Assembly: GCA_017871115.1 (NCBI GenBank) | Contig: JAFCIZ010000006.1 | Coordinates: 4,030,001 to 4,094,000, forward strand | Direction: 5' to 3' | DNA length: 64,000 bases | Source: Cunninghamella blakesleeana | Lineage: Eukaryota > Mucoromycota > Mucoromycetes > Mucorales > Cunninghamellaceae | Shown: one piece after another, positions 10,608 to 23,688 of the stretch | How positions within the stretch are numbered: position 1 is the stretch's first letter | Layout of the letters: the number at the start of each line of letters is the position of its first letter | Translations under genes and position numbers: made by a program | Notes under the pieces: generated by a model | What the model was told of the DNA's origin: nothing | The model's database searches: none | The model's input: only the letters and a program-made list of their open reading frames with translations

Positions 10608-12552
10608 TTAAGCATAATATTGTAAAGACATCTTTTTCTTTGCTTGTACTTCTTGGATAGCATCCATAAAGTCTTCATGGGTAATTTCTACATCACCACG
10701 TCTTAAAGCCAACATACCACCTAATTAAAAAAAGTATCACATAAATAAATAGCTCTACTCTCACTATTTTTTCTAACTTTCTAATTTATCATCACTATCA
10801 TAAATGACTTACTTTCTACACAAACGGCTTTACATTGAGCACCATTAAATTCATCGCAGCACCTAGATAATTCTTCAAAATTAACATCTTTACTGACGTT
10901 CATTTTTCTAGAATGAATTTGAAGAATACGAGCACGAGCTTCTTCATTAGGTAAAGGAAATTCGATTTTACGATCCAAACGACCAGAACGTAAAAGAGCG
11001 GGATCCAAGATATCAATACGATTTGTAGCGGCAATTACTTTAATACGTTCATCGGAAGAGAAACCATCCAATTGATTTAATAATTCCAACATGGTACGTT
11101 GTACTTCACGATCACCAGATTTATCTGAATCAAAACGTTTTGTACCAATGGCATCTAATTCATCAATGAAAATAATAGCTGGGGACTTTTCTTTGGCAAG
11201 ATTAAAGGCATCACGAACTAATTTAGCACCATCACCAATAAACATTTGTACTAATTGAGGACCGGCGAGTTTAAGATAGGTGGAGTTAGTTTGGGCAGCA
11301 CAAGCTCTTGCTAAAAGAGTTTTACCAGTACCAGGAGGACCATACATTAAAACACCTTTAGGAGGCTTGATACCAATATTTTTGAACCGATCTGCATGTG
11401 TCATTGGTAATACTACAGCTTCAACTAATTCTTCAATTTGCTTATCTAACCCACCAATATCATTATAATCTTCTGTAGGCTTTTCATCTACTTCCATAGC
11501 TTTTACTCGTGAATCATATCTAAATATCATTCAAAATAAAAACAAAAATAAATCAATAGTAATAACGATAATATTGATAGTAAGTTTCTGAATTCTATGT
11601 TCCATTATTAATAAATAAAAAATAAAAAAAACTATTATTATATATATATATATTCACTTACTCTGCTGGTAATGTATCCAAAATTAAATAACTATCTTTG
11701 TTAACACCAATAATATCTCCTGGTTTTAATGTAGCAGGATCTACCAACCCGATCAATGGTAAGAAAATAGTCTACAAATGAATATATAGACAGAAAGGTA
11801 GATATTTTTGATATAAATATTATTTTCTTTCCTTCCTTTTTTAATTATTTTTTTAAAAAATCATCACCCTATACAATTTTTTTATTTTACCTGGCGTGTA
11901 GAAGTTTTAATAACAGCACACTTTCCTTTACGTCTAGAATCAAGATCTACGTTAGCACCTTCTTCTTCTTCTTCTTCATCAGGATCAATATCTAAAAGCT
12001 ATATAATAAAAAAGAAATAATACATAAATTAGCATAAAATGTCAATTTTTTATATTATATGCAAAAGCTCTTTCTTTTTATATATATCCACTACGGTATT
12101 ATTGTTAATAATATTACTCTTTTTCAGATAAAAAATATTATACACATATATATATATAAATAAAATAAAAATAAAATAAAAATACCTCAACTACGTTTCC
12201 TACTAAATATGGGAGTTGTTTATTCATCTTGATTTTTTCCTTGTTATCCTTGATGCGTTCTTTCATTGTGTTTTGTTCATGTTGAATTCGTTGAATTTCT
12301 GATTTCATAATCTAAATAGTATTATTATTCAAAATAAATTGATTTGAAAAATATTCCATGGATTAAATATATTTATATTTTACATATATATATTTATATT
12401 TCATATATACTATTAAATCTAACCTTGACTTCATTTTCTAATAAACGTGTTCGATTATTGATTTCTTCTGCTGAAGCACGAAGAACGTCTTTATCGATAT
12501 CATCGTTGTCATCTTGATTTTCCCATAAAGATTTATCTTCTAAACTAGCCAT
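10608..12552 (-). CDS. RPT5: 26S proteasome ATPase subunit Rpt5
   Basis: One of six AAA ATPases in the base of the 19S regulatory particle, which unfold ubiquitinated substrates into the 20S core. Six exons: 12552-12424, 12311-12186, 11998-11891, 11771-11662, 11519-10813, 10720-10608; 430 aa, close to yeast Rpt5. An N-terminal coiled-coil segment ([20 protein letters not shown]) is followed by an OB-like domain, Walker A GPPGTGKT (about 218-225), Walker [10 protein letters not shown] (about 273-281) and [10 protein letters not shown] with arginine fingers. The C-terminus LQYYA is the HbYX tail that docks into the alpha ring. A second proteasome gene, alpha-2, is at 41.4 kb. I did not see a shared promoter motif. 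Confidence 0.95.
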
Positions 12553-13839
12553 TATATTTATTTATTGATTGTAAAAAAAAAAAGTATATTAGTAAGAAAA
12601 ATAAGAGCAAAATATATATAATAAAAATAATAAAAGAGAAAGAAAGAAAAAATAAATTCGTCAAAAAAATAAAAAATATGAAAAATTGAGTGCGTAAGCG
12701 TGTATGTCCGATCTTTTTTTTAAAGAGCGCCCCTGAGTTTTTTCGTATACTTAAAATTGATTAATTTTTCTTTCATGTCAACTAGTTTAAAAAATAAATT
12801 AAAAAAATATACTCATTCTCTCTAGTTTTATCTCTAGTATATATATATATATTTATTTATATGACTACTTAAAATCCTTTAAAGAGTATAAAAATAATTT
12901 GGTATGTAATTTATAATCTTGACGATTCTTCTTTTCCTTCATATTATTCTTTCATTTTCTTGTTAAGGCATAAAGATATTGACAATTTTAATTTAATCCA
13001 CATAATAATGAGCAATCATATCAAAAAGCTTTGTTAATCTAATACTGATTCTAATGGTGCAATTACTTATACACAGTTTTTCAATGGTAAATCATACTTG
13101 GTTTGATGCTTCATTAATGTCACTTTTTTTTTTTTCTATTTTTTTCCCGTATTTAAAATTTCATTAATTTTGTATCATTTTCTTTTACCTACAATAATCC
13201 AAATCCTTTGTAGCTAGTACATAATTACGACTACCATGACTGCTATTACCACCGTAAAATTAAAAACTACATTAATCATCAAACAATATACTTTCTGTAT
13301 AAACTCTAAATGGCTGTCGATGAATATATGTATATTGGCAGTTATAATAATAAACTTACCTATTTACATTGAATTATAAAACTTTATTGTTCTCTAAAAT
13401 ATATATTACTACAGTATTGAGTCTCGTCTTTATTTACTAAAAAAAATTGTGCTATGTTTCCATGAGATAAACAAATAAACATATATGTTAATATACCGTT
13501 TGGAACGGTTTCGGTAGTTGCTATTATTGTTATATAGGTAAAAGTAAAAAAGACATAAAAATTTTGAGCTCCAATTTTTTTTTAAAAAAATCCCGTCTAT
13601 AATCAATAAAAAAACACTATTCCTTTTTTTATGCTTTGTCGATTTTTTAATCCATTTTATTAATTTGTTTTGTTAAACAAATTAAAACTTAGTATTTTCA
13701 AAAATTATCTACAAGAGAAGAACTAGAAGAAGAATAAATTTTTTTTTTTGCGGTTTGCTTGTTTTTTTTTTAATATATTTCAGGTTATTAAAGATGAGAA
13801 GGAAAAAAAAAAAGAAAAGGTGTATACACATCTATTTTT
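12553..13839. other. Intergenic, with a possible decayed coding scrap
   Basis: About 1.3 kb between the Rpt5 start and the eIF3f stop. From 13008 a frame reads MSNHIKKLC, stop, SNTDSNGAITYTQFFNGKSY, then stop. The composition looks coding but nothing extends on either side, so it may be a relic exon or chance. The rest is AT-rich with homopolymers. Confidence 0.35.
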
Positions 13840-15158
13840 CTAATTATTATTGTTGTTATTGCTATTGTTATTGTTATTATTGTTGCTGGTGTGAACCAAG
13901 AGATGAAGTTTTTCTGCTACTGAAAGTTGAGTACGAGTCATGTTAGCAAGGTAAACAACCATTAATAAATCTTGTAAATGAGAATTGAACATCTTTTCAA
14001 ATACGGCACCATCAATCTTAGGAACAACGGATACAGTATCCATAATATATCTGCCGATAGCATTGTTAGGTTGTGTTTTTCCTTCCTATTATATCAAATA
14101 TAATTATAATAACGTGATAATAATAATAAAAACGAATAAGGATTACATCATAAAAATAATAAACATATTCCTTTTCTCTTTCTATCGGTTTTTATATAAT
14201 TATTCTATTGACTTACCACTACACTGTCTACATATTTGCTAATCTTATCCAATAATTCTTGTAATTGTACAATTGCTACTTCTAAATGATCCATATCTGA
14301 TAATAATGAGGCAGTACGTGATTCTGATGATTTAGCAGATGCCAACATTTCCACTATGTTATTTATTAATCCAATAGAAAATAAATAAATGTTTAGTCGG
14401 TATTTAGTCTATTTTTTTTCTCTTTTCCCTCCTAATCATCATCTGTTAATATATATTATTGTTATTATTATAAATAGTGCTTACATCCACTTCGTTCAGC
14501 ATCTAAATATTTCATTTCACAGGGTACAGGTAAAAATATACAATCACCATCATCTGAAAAACCAACAGGTGCGCTAAAAAAACGAAAGCAATAATGATAA
14601 TAATAATATATATCATTACATTAATATGTTATTATTATTATCAGCATAATTTTTTTCTTTAAAAAAAAAAAGGAAAACTTACGAAGTATAAGCATTTAAA
14701 CCTAAACCTTCAGTATTGAATAAAGCTTCGGGGTCAATAGTAAGAGCGATAGGGTTGAAAGGAGCACAATCAGCAGCAAAAGAAGCTTGAAGAGAAGCAG
14801 TAGTAGGTTTCACTTTTTCACCAGCGGTATACCAACCTAAAATAACTTCTTCAGGATTAACCTTACGATGAAGGTCCAACATGGTACGATAATGATCATC
14901 ATCTAATACTAATTTTTTTTCTTCATTGAGAGTATAAATTAAACTAAAGGCGTTTCGAATTTCAACTTCGGTCCCATCATCACTACGTACACCTAAAATA
15001 GCACCGACGATATTTTTTTGATCTTTATTACGACGTAAATAATGATCAAATACTGAGAATAACACAACAGGACTGACATTACACGTGAATGGACGTTGGT
15101 GAGGTGCTGTTCCTAAACTTCCAATGGAGACAAATAAAGCGTCGGTTTGAGTGGCCAT
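13840..15158 (-). CDS. EIF3F: Translation initiation factor eIF3 subunit f
   Basis: MPN-domain subunit of eIF3, which organises the 43S pre-initiation complex in the cytoplasm. Four exons: 15158-14683, 14573-14485, 14353-14217, 14085-13840; 315 aa. The MPN core is visible as NIVGAILGVRSDDGTEVEIRNAF and EEVILGWYTAGEK. The JAMM metal-binding His pair is absent, as expected for this non-catalytic MPN- member. The second half has the conserved helices AIVQLQELLDKISKYVDSVV and PKIDGAVFEKMFNSHLQDLL. Unusual: the protein ends in a 13-residue tail of Asn broken by one Ser (NNNNNNNSNNNNNN after HTS), encoded by an AAT/AAC run up to the TAG. This is probably repeat expansion at the 3' end. Confidence 0.93.
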
Positions 15159-16262
15159 TATTTATATAATTATGATGATATATTACAATATATATATATA
15201 TACAAAAAAAAGAGAATGAGGAAATAGAAGAAGAAAAAAGATGTATATATATATATATATATCTATATATATTTAAAAAAGAAGTTTAAAAAGAGAAAAG
15301 AAAAATTTAGGCCAAAATGTTTGCTTTTTTTTTAAAAAAAAAATGGCTGAAGATTTTTTTAAAAAACCGTCACCACTCACTTCTTCCCAATAAAATAGAC
15401 TCCTTCTATTACAACTGCTCCACCTCTCACTTAAAAAAATTCACAAACCTTAGCCTTTTATTTTTTATGTAATAAACTCTTGTAAAGAATTATATATTGA
15501 AGAATTAGGCTACGTAATGACAGAAAAATAATATTGTAAATCATCCAGAGTACTCATGTACATATAACAGCTTTTTCATAAAAATTGTTTCTCAATGGCA
15601 ATAAAAAAAACATTTTATATATAAAAAACCTCTCCACCAATTTTCTTCGTATTACTTTCTATAATAGTACGGATTTTTATAATTGAAAAATTAAATATAT
15701 ACATATGTATGTATATATCAATAACACCCAAGAATTATTTATTTTATCACGTATATATATATATATGTGTGTGTGTATATTCATATAAAATATTACTACC
15801 TTTATTTTTAAAAATAAGTAGATAAATACATAAATGGAAGGCGGTAATCAAAATCATTGTTTTTGAGACTTGTATTATCCAAATTTTAAACTATTTTCTT
15901 TATCATATTATACAAAAGTATGTACTAAGAATAATTAAATTACTCTTTTTATTGATAAAAAAATGAGGTATATATCTCATCATAAGCTCTACTTAAAAAA
16001 TAAAGTAATTTAAACATTTTGTAAGTTATTTTTTCTTATTGAAAAAATCAATTTAGTTATTTTTCATTTTATTTATACACATAATAATGGTAAATATAAT
16101 TATTATAGTTTATGAATATAGTGTAGTATATTATTAATATAAGTATGATAGTTTTAAAAAAGGGAAGGGGAATACATGTATATATTATATATTTATACAT
16201 TAAGATTATTAGAATTATAATTATTATTACTATTTTGATTATTTTAGCTATTGTAAAATTAT
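15159..16262. other. Intergenic, no gene seen
   Basis: Upstream of eIF3f and downstream of the MFS transporter. Holds AT and GT microsatellites (15246-15262, 15751-15776) and poly-T/poly-A blocks near 15330-15365. No ORF with coding character. Confidence 0.4.
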
Positions 16263-18233
16263 TCACTTGACTTCTGCTGGTTTTTCTTGATCTTCAGCAA
16301 GAATTTTATTGGAATCATTGTTTATTTGATTTTCATTCTTTTTATTATGATCTCCAGTGTCAGGTTCAGATACATCAATAACAATGTCATCTTTATCCAA
16401 TTTATCTTCACTTTGTTGTTGATCGGCACCTTCTTTAGGTGATGCTGCATCTTTATTACCTCGTTGACCAGGTTTACGAAGATTATAATGTTTAATAAAA
16501 GCAGAACTAACTACTCCCATACCAATTAAAGGTGTAATTACATACCAAATCAAACGAATTGAATCGCAGTAAACTTGTAATGTAGCAGCTTTATATTGTT
16601 CAGGTAATCCATCATTTACAAATAACGAAGATTTCATCACTATATCAGCATACTCTTGTGGTATGACAGTAGGTAGATTCTGAGAAAGACCTGAATTTAA
16701 AATACTGCCTGAGATAGCTACACCAACAGCAGCACCCAATAAACGAGTGAAATTGCCAAGACCAGTGACAACAGCAATATCTTTAGGTTCGGCAGATGCT
16801 TGAATGGCAATGATAGTGGAAGAAAAAATCATACCCATGCCAGCACCAGATAAAACTGTAATTCCATAAATCATTGAAAAATCAGTATCCACATCAAAAA
16901 GGGAAATAAGTCCAACAGATAGAGTAATAATTGATGTACCTGCCCAAATGAATGGTCGGTAAATTTGGAATCTACTGATGGCGAGACCAGTTGATACGGA
17001 AACGACACAAATAACTAATTGTAAAGGAATCAAACGGATGCCTATAGATAAAAAATAAAAAATGAAAAATGAAAATAAGATGTATAAATACAATACAATT
17101 AAAAAGCAATATAAAATAATATATATATATAATTTTTTTTTAAAGAAAAACACACTTACCAGACCACATTGCAGTATCACCCTTAACAATTTGGAAATAA
17201 ATAGGAAGATAATACATTAAAGAAAAGAAAGTAAGACCAAACCACCAATTGGTTATAATAATAGCCAAAATACTTCTATTTTTGAATAATCGAGGAGGTA
17301 AAATGGGTTCTTTGGCAAATTTGGATTCCACAAAGGCAAGTAAACCAGCAAATACAAATGAAAATACCAATGGAACAATCACAGCAGCTGATCCCCATGG
17401 GAAAAGTTCGCCTCCAAAATTTAAAGCCAATAAGAATAAAATAGCAGCAAGTAAAATAATCAAGGTACCCAAATAATCAATTCGCTTTAATTTATCCATA
17501 AAAGTCGTTTTTTTGGTAGGTAAATTTAAAAAGAAAAACAATAATACAATGGCTACGCTTCCAATAGGTAAACTATATATATACAAATTTAAAAATTAAA
17601 AAAATATAGAATGAATAAATAAATAAAAGGGATTATTACAACCTCATTCTCAATTATATATGCTTTAATTTGTTTACTTGATATAAAAATTCCAGCGCCA
17701 GGTGACATGATCAGCGAAACCGCCCTATATAATGAATAAGAAAAAAGATAAATAATTTAGTAAACTTATTTAAAATGATTATTACGATTATAATAATCAA
17801 TTTATTTATTTATTTTATTTTTGTATATTTACTTACACCTAAAATATCATTTAAAAAATAATAATTAAATAAAATATAAATTATATGTTATAATATAATA
17901 TAATGTAATATTAGAATCATCTATTTACTCCATTTTGTATAATAATTTTTTATTTTTTTAATCAATATTATTTATTTACCCACAAGAGGACCAAAAACAC
18001 TAGACATTGCAAATACAGCATTAATAATTCTAAAACGATAATAAAATAACAAATTTGAATGTTTTGTGAATCGTAGTACAGGTTGATATTTTCTATTTAA
18101 CGTTTTCCTCCATTTTCACTTCTTCTCCTTCTATTTACTTACCCTTGATAACTTCCTCTTTTTTCTAATGGTACAATTTCAGATATAGTAATAAAAACAC
18201 CAGTAAAAATACCCTAATGAAGAAAATATAATA

Positions 18234-18282
<49 letters not shown>

Positions 18283-19186
18283 AAGAAAGAAAGTAAAGAG
18301 TGAGTAATCCTTTTTATCCTCTATCCCTTTTATCCTTATTATTAAAAGCTATTTTAAATATATATATATATATGTCCACTTACAGCTGCTCCCACACCTG
18401 CGATACTTCGAGAAATAATCAACATAATCATAGACTTTTTTAAAGAGAAAAAGATTAAAATAAATTGGATAAATTGTATTTAAAACAAGCCCTTAGTATG
18501 CATTTATATAATATAAATACTTACAGTTGCTACACCACATAATAAAGAACCAAATAAGAAAATACCAATACCAGTTATTAAAGTCCACTTGCGACCAAAA
18601 ATATCAGAAAATTTGGAAAATAAAGGTTCTATATATAAAATATATATTAGCTTACTTTCCCACGTTTTATACAATCTTTTAACTATACATCTTTATATAT
18701 TTATATTACGAAAAGAATCAAAAGTAAGAATATATGCTGTTGCAACCCATGATACTATAGACATTTGATTAAAGTCGCTTCCAATACGTGGTAAGCAAGT
18801 ACTAACAATTGTTCTACATATAATAATATATATTTATATATGTATATTAAAAAAAAGAAGTACAGGAAAGTGTTAAGTTAATAAACTCAGCCATAAAATA
18901 CTTTTTTTCCTTGATCTATCAATAAAATAATATATTTTGATCTCCACTAGATTATTTTTTACCCATCTAATGCGCCCAAAAATAAAGCTACCTGAAGAGC
19001 AACAAAAGTCATAACACGAGCTATTTTTTTTTGCTTATCAGATCTTTGATCTATTTTTTCTGCTTCCTTCACTAAATCCGCAGTGGTTTCAGTTTTTTCA
19101 TCCTCTACTGTAATATTTTTATTTTCCTCTGATTTTGTAGTTGCTACAGAGGAGTCAGAGGTTTGCTGATTATTTTCTTTTTCCAT
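16263..19186 (-). CDS. MFS drug:H+ antiporter, DHA2-type (14-TM) transporter
   Basis: Proton-coupled exporter of drugs or toxic metabolites, plasma membrane or vacuole. Ten exons: 19186-18963, 18813-18710, 18628-18525, 18434-18384, 18213-18143, 18029-17980, 17838-17837, 17724-17678, 17572-17160, 17041-16263; 614 aa with exact phase. Landmarks: LGALDGTIVSTCLPRIGSDF in TM1, SDIFGRKWTL (motif A), RSIAGVGAA, then the family-canonical block [26 protein letters not shown]. That block is complete only if a 2-nt exon at 17837-17838 is spliced in. Acidic, Lys-rich tails lie at both ends (about 55 residues N-terminal, about 95 C-terminal). A CGG-N11-CCG site lies 166 bp upstream. Exon 4 uses an AAG acceptor. 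Confidence 0.9.
17837..17838 (-). other. Putative 2-nt micro-exon of the MFS gene
   Basis: On the minus strand the sequence reads ATTTTAG, GT, GTAAGT: a good acceptor, two nucleotides, then a perfect donor. The flanking introns would be 141 nt (17839-17979) and 112 nt (17725-17836), both normal for this genome. Exon 6 ends in phase 1 and exon 8 begins in phase 0, so exactly two nucleotides are needed to keep frame. The result, [16 protein letters not shown], matches the DHA2 consensus in length. Confidence 0.65.
18236..18279. repeat. (AT)n microsatellite within an intron
   Basis: About 22 uninterrupted AT units inside the MFS gene, between exons 4 and 5. Likely length-polymorphic. Confidence 0.9.
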
Positions 19187-19351
19187 AATTTTATTTTATT
19201 CTTTAAAAATAAAAATTATAGTCAAAACAATAATATTACTAATAAAATAAAAAGTAAAAAGTAAAAAAAAAAGTAAAAAGAAGAAAAAAAAAAACAATTG
19301 ATCAAAAAACATTAAGCTTTTATAATATTGTATTACTTTTCAAAACCAGCT

Positions 19352-19368
19352 CGGGTAAATTACTACCG
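19352..19368. promoter_or_regulatory. CGG-N11-CCG inverted triplet, Zn2Cys6-type site
   Basis: CGGGTAAATTACTACCG has inverted CGG triplets spaced by 11 bases, the geometry bound by Gal4-like binuclear zinc-cluster dimers. It lies 166 bp upstream of the MFS transporter ATG in a region almost without G or C. Zinc-cluster regulators commonly control drug transporters in fungi. The binding protein is unknown, and chance occurrence is possible. Confidence 0.4.
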
Positions 19369-19856
19369 GACCTTTTCCAAATATAGAGTATATTATACTT
19401 TTAGATCATTACTATGGTAGTTTTTTTATTTGATCCAGATCAAAAATTGTCGTTTTTTTTTTTTTTTGTAATAAAAATTAAAATACAGTATATATTTTCT
19501 ATCTTTTCTTTTTAACAGTAAGTAAAAGGTGATAAAAAAGTATATATATATATATATATATTTATATAAAAAGGAAATGGTTTGTTTTTATTAAAGTTTT
19601 TTTACAATTTATCAAAAGGCGCGGTCTAACGGCGGAAATTGGCAGTACGTCTTTTGAAAAGTTATTCAGAAATTATACGTCTATTTGTTTATTTATTTTT
19701 CATCATTTCCTTTAAATCTTCAATATTTCTTTATACGTGTATAACAGCTTTATCATCCATCTATAAAGTTAAATTAAAAATAAAAATAAAGCGAAAGAAT
19801 ATCTCTTTATACTAGGATTTTGCAAGTTGGATCATCTTCATCATCATCTGGTTTTC

Positions 19857-19888
<32 letters not shown>

Positions 19889-20142
19889 ATAAAACAAGGA
19901 AAAAAAATCCGTACCTCTTTTCTTGTGTAATGTTTAGATTTGAAATTTACAATTTATAAAAAAAGTAATTAACAGTAACTAATCAAAACATAAATAAATA
20001 AATAAATAAATAAACAGGTCATTGTTATATATATAATCTACTATCAAGATGACCTAAATTATATAAGAGTATAATAAGGTCATAAAATATATTATCATTA
20101 TTTATCCCATTCTACTTTACTTATTTAATTCCATCAGACTTG

Positions 20143-20176
<34 letters not shown>
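19857..20176. repeat. Two long poly-A tracts
   Basis: Runs of 29 A (19857-19885) and 32 A (20145-20176), 260 bp apart, on the plus strand. They could be retroposition footprints or simple slippage. I see no retrotransposon body upstream of either. Confidence 0.8.
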
Positions 20177-20177
<1 letters not shown>

Positions 20178-20634
20178 GAAAAAATAACTACATATATTTT
20201 GACTTATAATGTCCAATTCATTATTAATTCTTTTACAAATGATAGCTTTTTATGCAACTAAAATAAGCTATATATAATACAGTTATTTTGTAGTAATAAA
20301 AATTACTTTTTAAAAAAACACTTAATCTAGCATAGGTATCCTTTTCCTAACTCATTAAAAAAATAAATAAATATAAATATAGAAGTCTTTTCTACGATTG
20401 ATTCCCTCGAATACGTATTTATATTTAAATGATAACAGGAAGATATATTTTTATTTGTATTGCATTTTCAAGAACTAAAATGGAGTTTTAAAAAGTTAAA
20501 AAAAAATACTGCAAGTGAATTTTTTTTTTCCGCATTCCTTTTTAGCTTTATTCTTTTCTTTTTTTTATATCATTAAAATTTAATGATGGATAAATCTCAT
20601 TTAAAAAATAGTATGGAATTAATATAACAGTATA

Positions 20635-20670
<36 letters not shown>

Positions 20671-21060
20671 GCCGTTTATAGGACCATATACATATATACA
20701 TATATTCTTTATCAATATAATATTTATTTAAATGTTTAATAGATTAAATTAAAATATATAAAGTTATTACTTCCATATTTTTTAAAAATATATTGCTAAT
20801 AATGATACACTTTAATAATAATAATAAAAAGAGATATACATCTAGAAAGTTTATAGTATACAAAAATACATGAAATAGTTTATTTATTTGATATGATGTG
20901 AAAATAAAATAATGATAAAGTAAAGAGGGTTATATAGTATATATACTGAAAATAATAATTAAAAAAGATAAAAAGAAAAAATAAGATAAAAAAAACTATT
21001 AACAACTTTCATATATAACAATATATAAAAGGATTATATATATAAATATATATTATTTTT

Positions 21061-22539
<1,479 letters not shown>

Positions 22540-22677
22540 AACGACTTTTTAATTAACTAAATTTAGAGTAGGGAAATAATAAAAGAAGTATTAAATAAAA
22601 ATATAATGAAATAATAAAATAAGAAAGAAGAAAGAAAAGAAAGAAATTTGAAGTTTTGCATTTATATTTTTTTTTAT

Positions 22678-22703
22678 CGTGGGATGAAAAAGCGATTCCC
22701 ACG
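22678..22703. other. Perfect 7-bp stem inverted repeat upstream of HPPD
   Basis: CGTGGGA, 12-nt loop, TCCCACG, about 140 bp upstream of the HPPD start codon. It could be an operator-like palindrome or form a small hairpin in a 5' leader. Function not known. Confidence 0.4.
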
Positions 22704-23688
22704 AATAAGATTTAAGATAGTGCTTAAGTTCAAGATTTTATTATATTCCTCTATAGGGTCCTTTTGCTTGATAGCCAATAAAAATCATTCCATTGATTCC
22801 GGGATTCCTTTTTTTTATTTGACAAGTGTTGCTCTTTAGCCATTGACAACTTTGTTATATATTTAGCGTTTTACTTTATTTTTACTTTATAATTAAATAA
22901 ATACATAAAGTAAAAATGGTTATTTATTTGATTAATAAAGTATACATGTATATGTTATAAACATGATCAATTGTATAAATAGTAATATGAAAATCTTTAT
23001 AAAAGGCAATATGTATATGTATATATTGAATAAATATTCGGAAAGGCAGAAAAGAACAAAGTAAGTTTTTCCGTGCCTTGAATTTTTTCAACCCCACATT
23101 TTTTTTATATACATAGCCGAATGCCGTCATTTTTTTTGTAACTTTTTTTTTTATTATTATTCCATATTATATTATTATGTCATTTTCTGTTTTTTTTTTT
23201 ATTATTATTATTTTCTCTCCTCGCATGATTTCTTAGTATTAGATAACAAATAAACAAAATAATAGTATGTTGTACAAATATAGTATTTTTTATTTTTTAT
23301 TTTTATTTCAGTGAAATCATAAGGAATAGATATATAGGTTTATTTCCGTTATTTTTTTAAAAAAAAATTCGGATATCTTTCCTTCTTTCATTCTTTTTCT
23401 TGACTATTCGTTTTTCCTTTTTCCTAAAGTTAGGGTCTATTGATCCGTTTTCTATTCAATAAAAGTTATCCGCGGATTTCATCACTTCAACCCTTTTTTA
23501 AAAAAACTCAAACCCATTGTATATCTGGTAATGTCCCGGTTAAAATAAAGTTAAAAAAGTAATATAACCAAATATATTTATTAGATGGTAATAATAATCA
23601 AAAATAAAATAGCATTAATAAAAAAGATTAGATAAAGAAATAAATAATAATAAATAAATAAAATATTTGGTATATAGTATTAAAATTT
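22704..23688. other. Intergenic, no gene seen
   Basis: HPPD upstream region and 3' flank of the membrane-protein gene. Homopolymer-rich, with GATCCG/ATCCGCGGAT-type GC islets at 23440-23480. ORFs here are short and lack coding character. Confidence 0.4.

Larger units (their letters stand above)
19187..21060. other. Intergenic, 1.9 kb, repeats and possible upstream controls
   Basis: Separates the MFS start from the HPPD stop. Contains a CGG-N11-CCG site (19352-19368), an isolated GC-rich patch GGCGCGGTCTAACGGCGG (19619-19636), poly-A runs of 29 (19857-19885) and 32 (20145-20176), and an AAT run near 20637-20669. No ORF. Confidence 0.45.

Noticed and set aside
17725..17979. One 255-nt intron in the MFS gene using a GTGGGT donor
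   Set aside because: It keeps frame but shortens a conserved motif by two residues and leaves a perfect acceptor/donor pair unused. Kept only as the alternative to the 2-nt exon.
19857..20176. Poly-A tracts as tails of inserted retrotransposons
   Set aside because: No reverse transcriptase, element body or target duplication was visible upstream of either tract.
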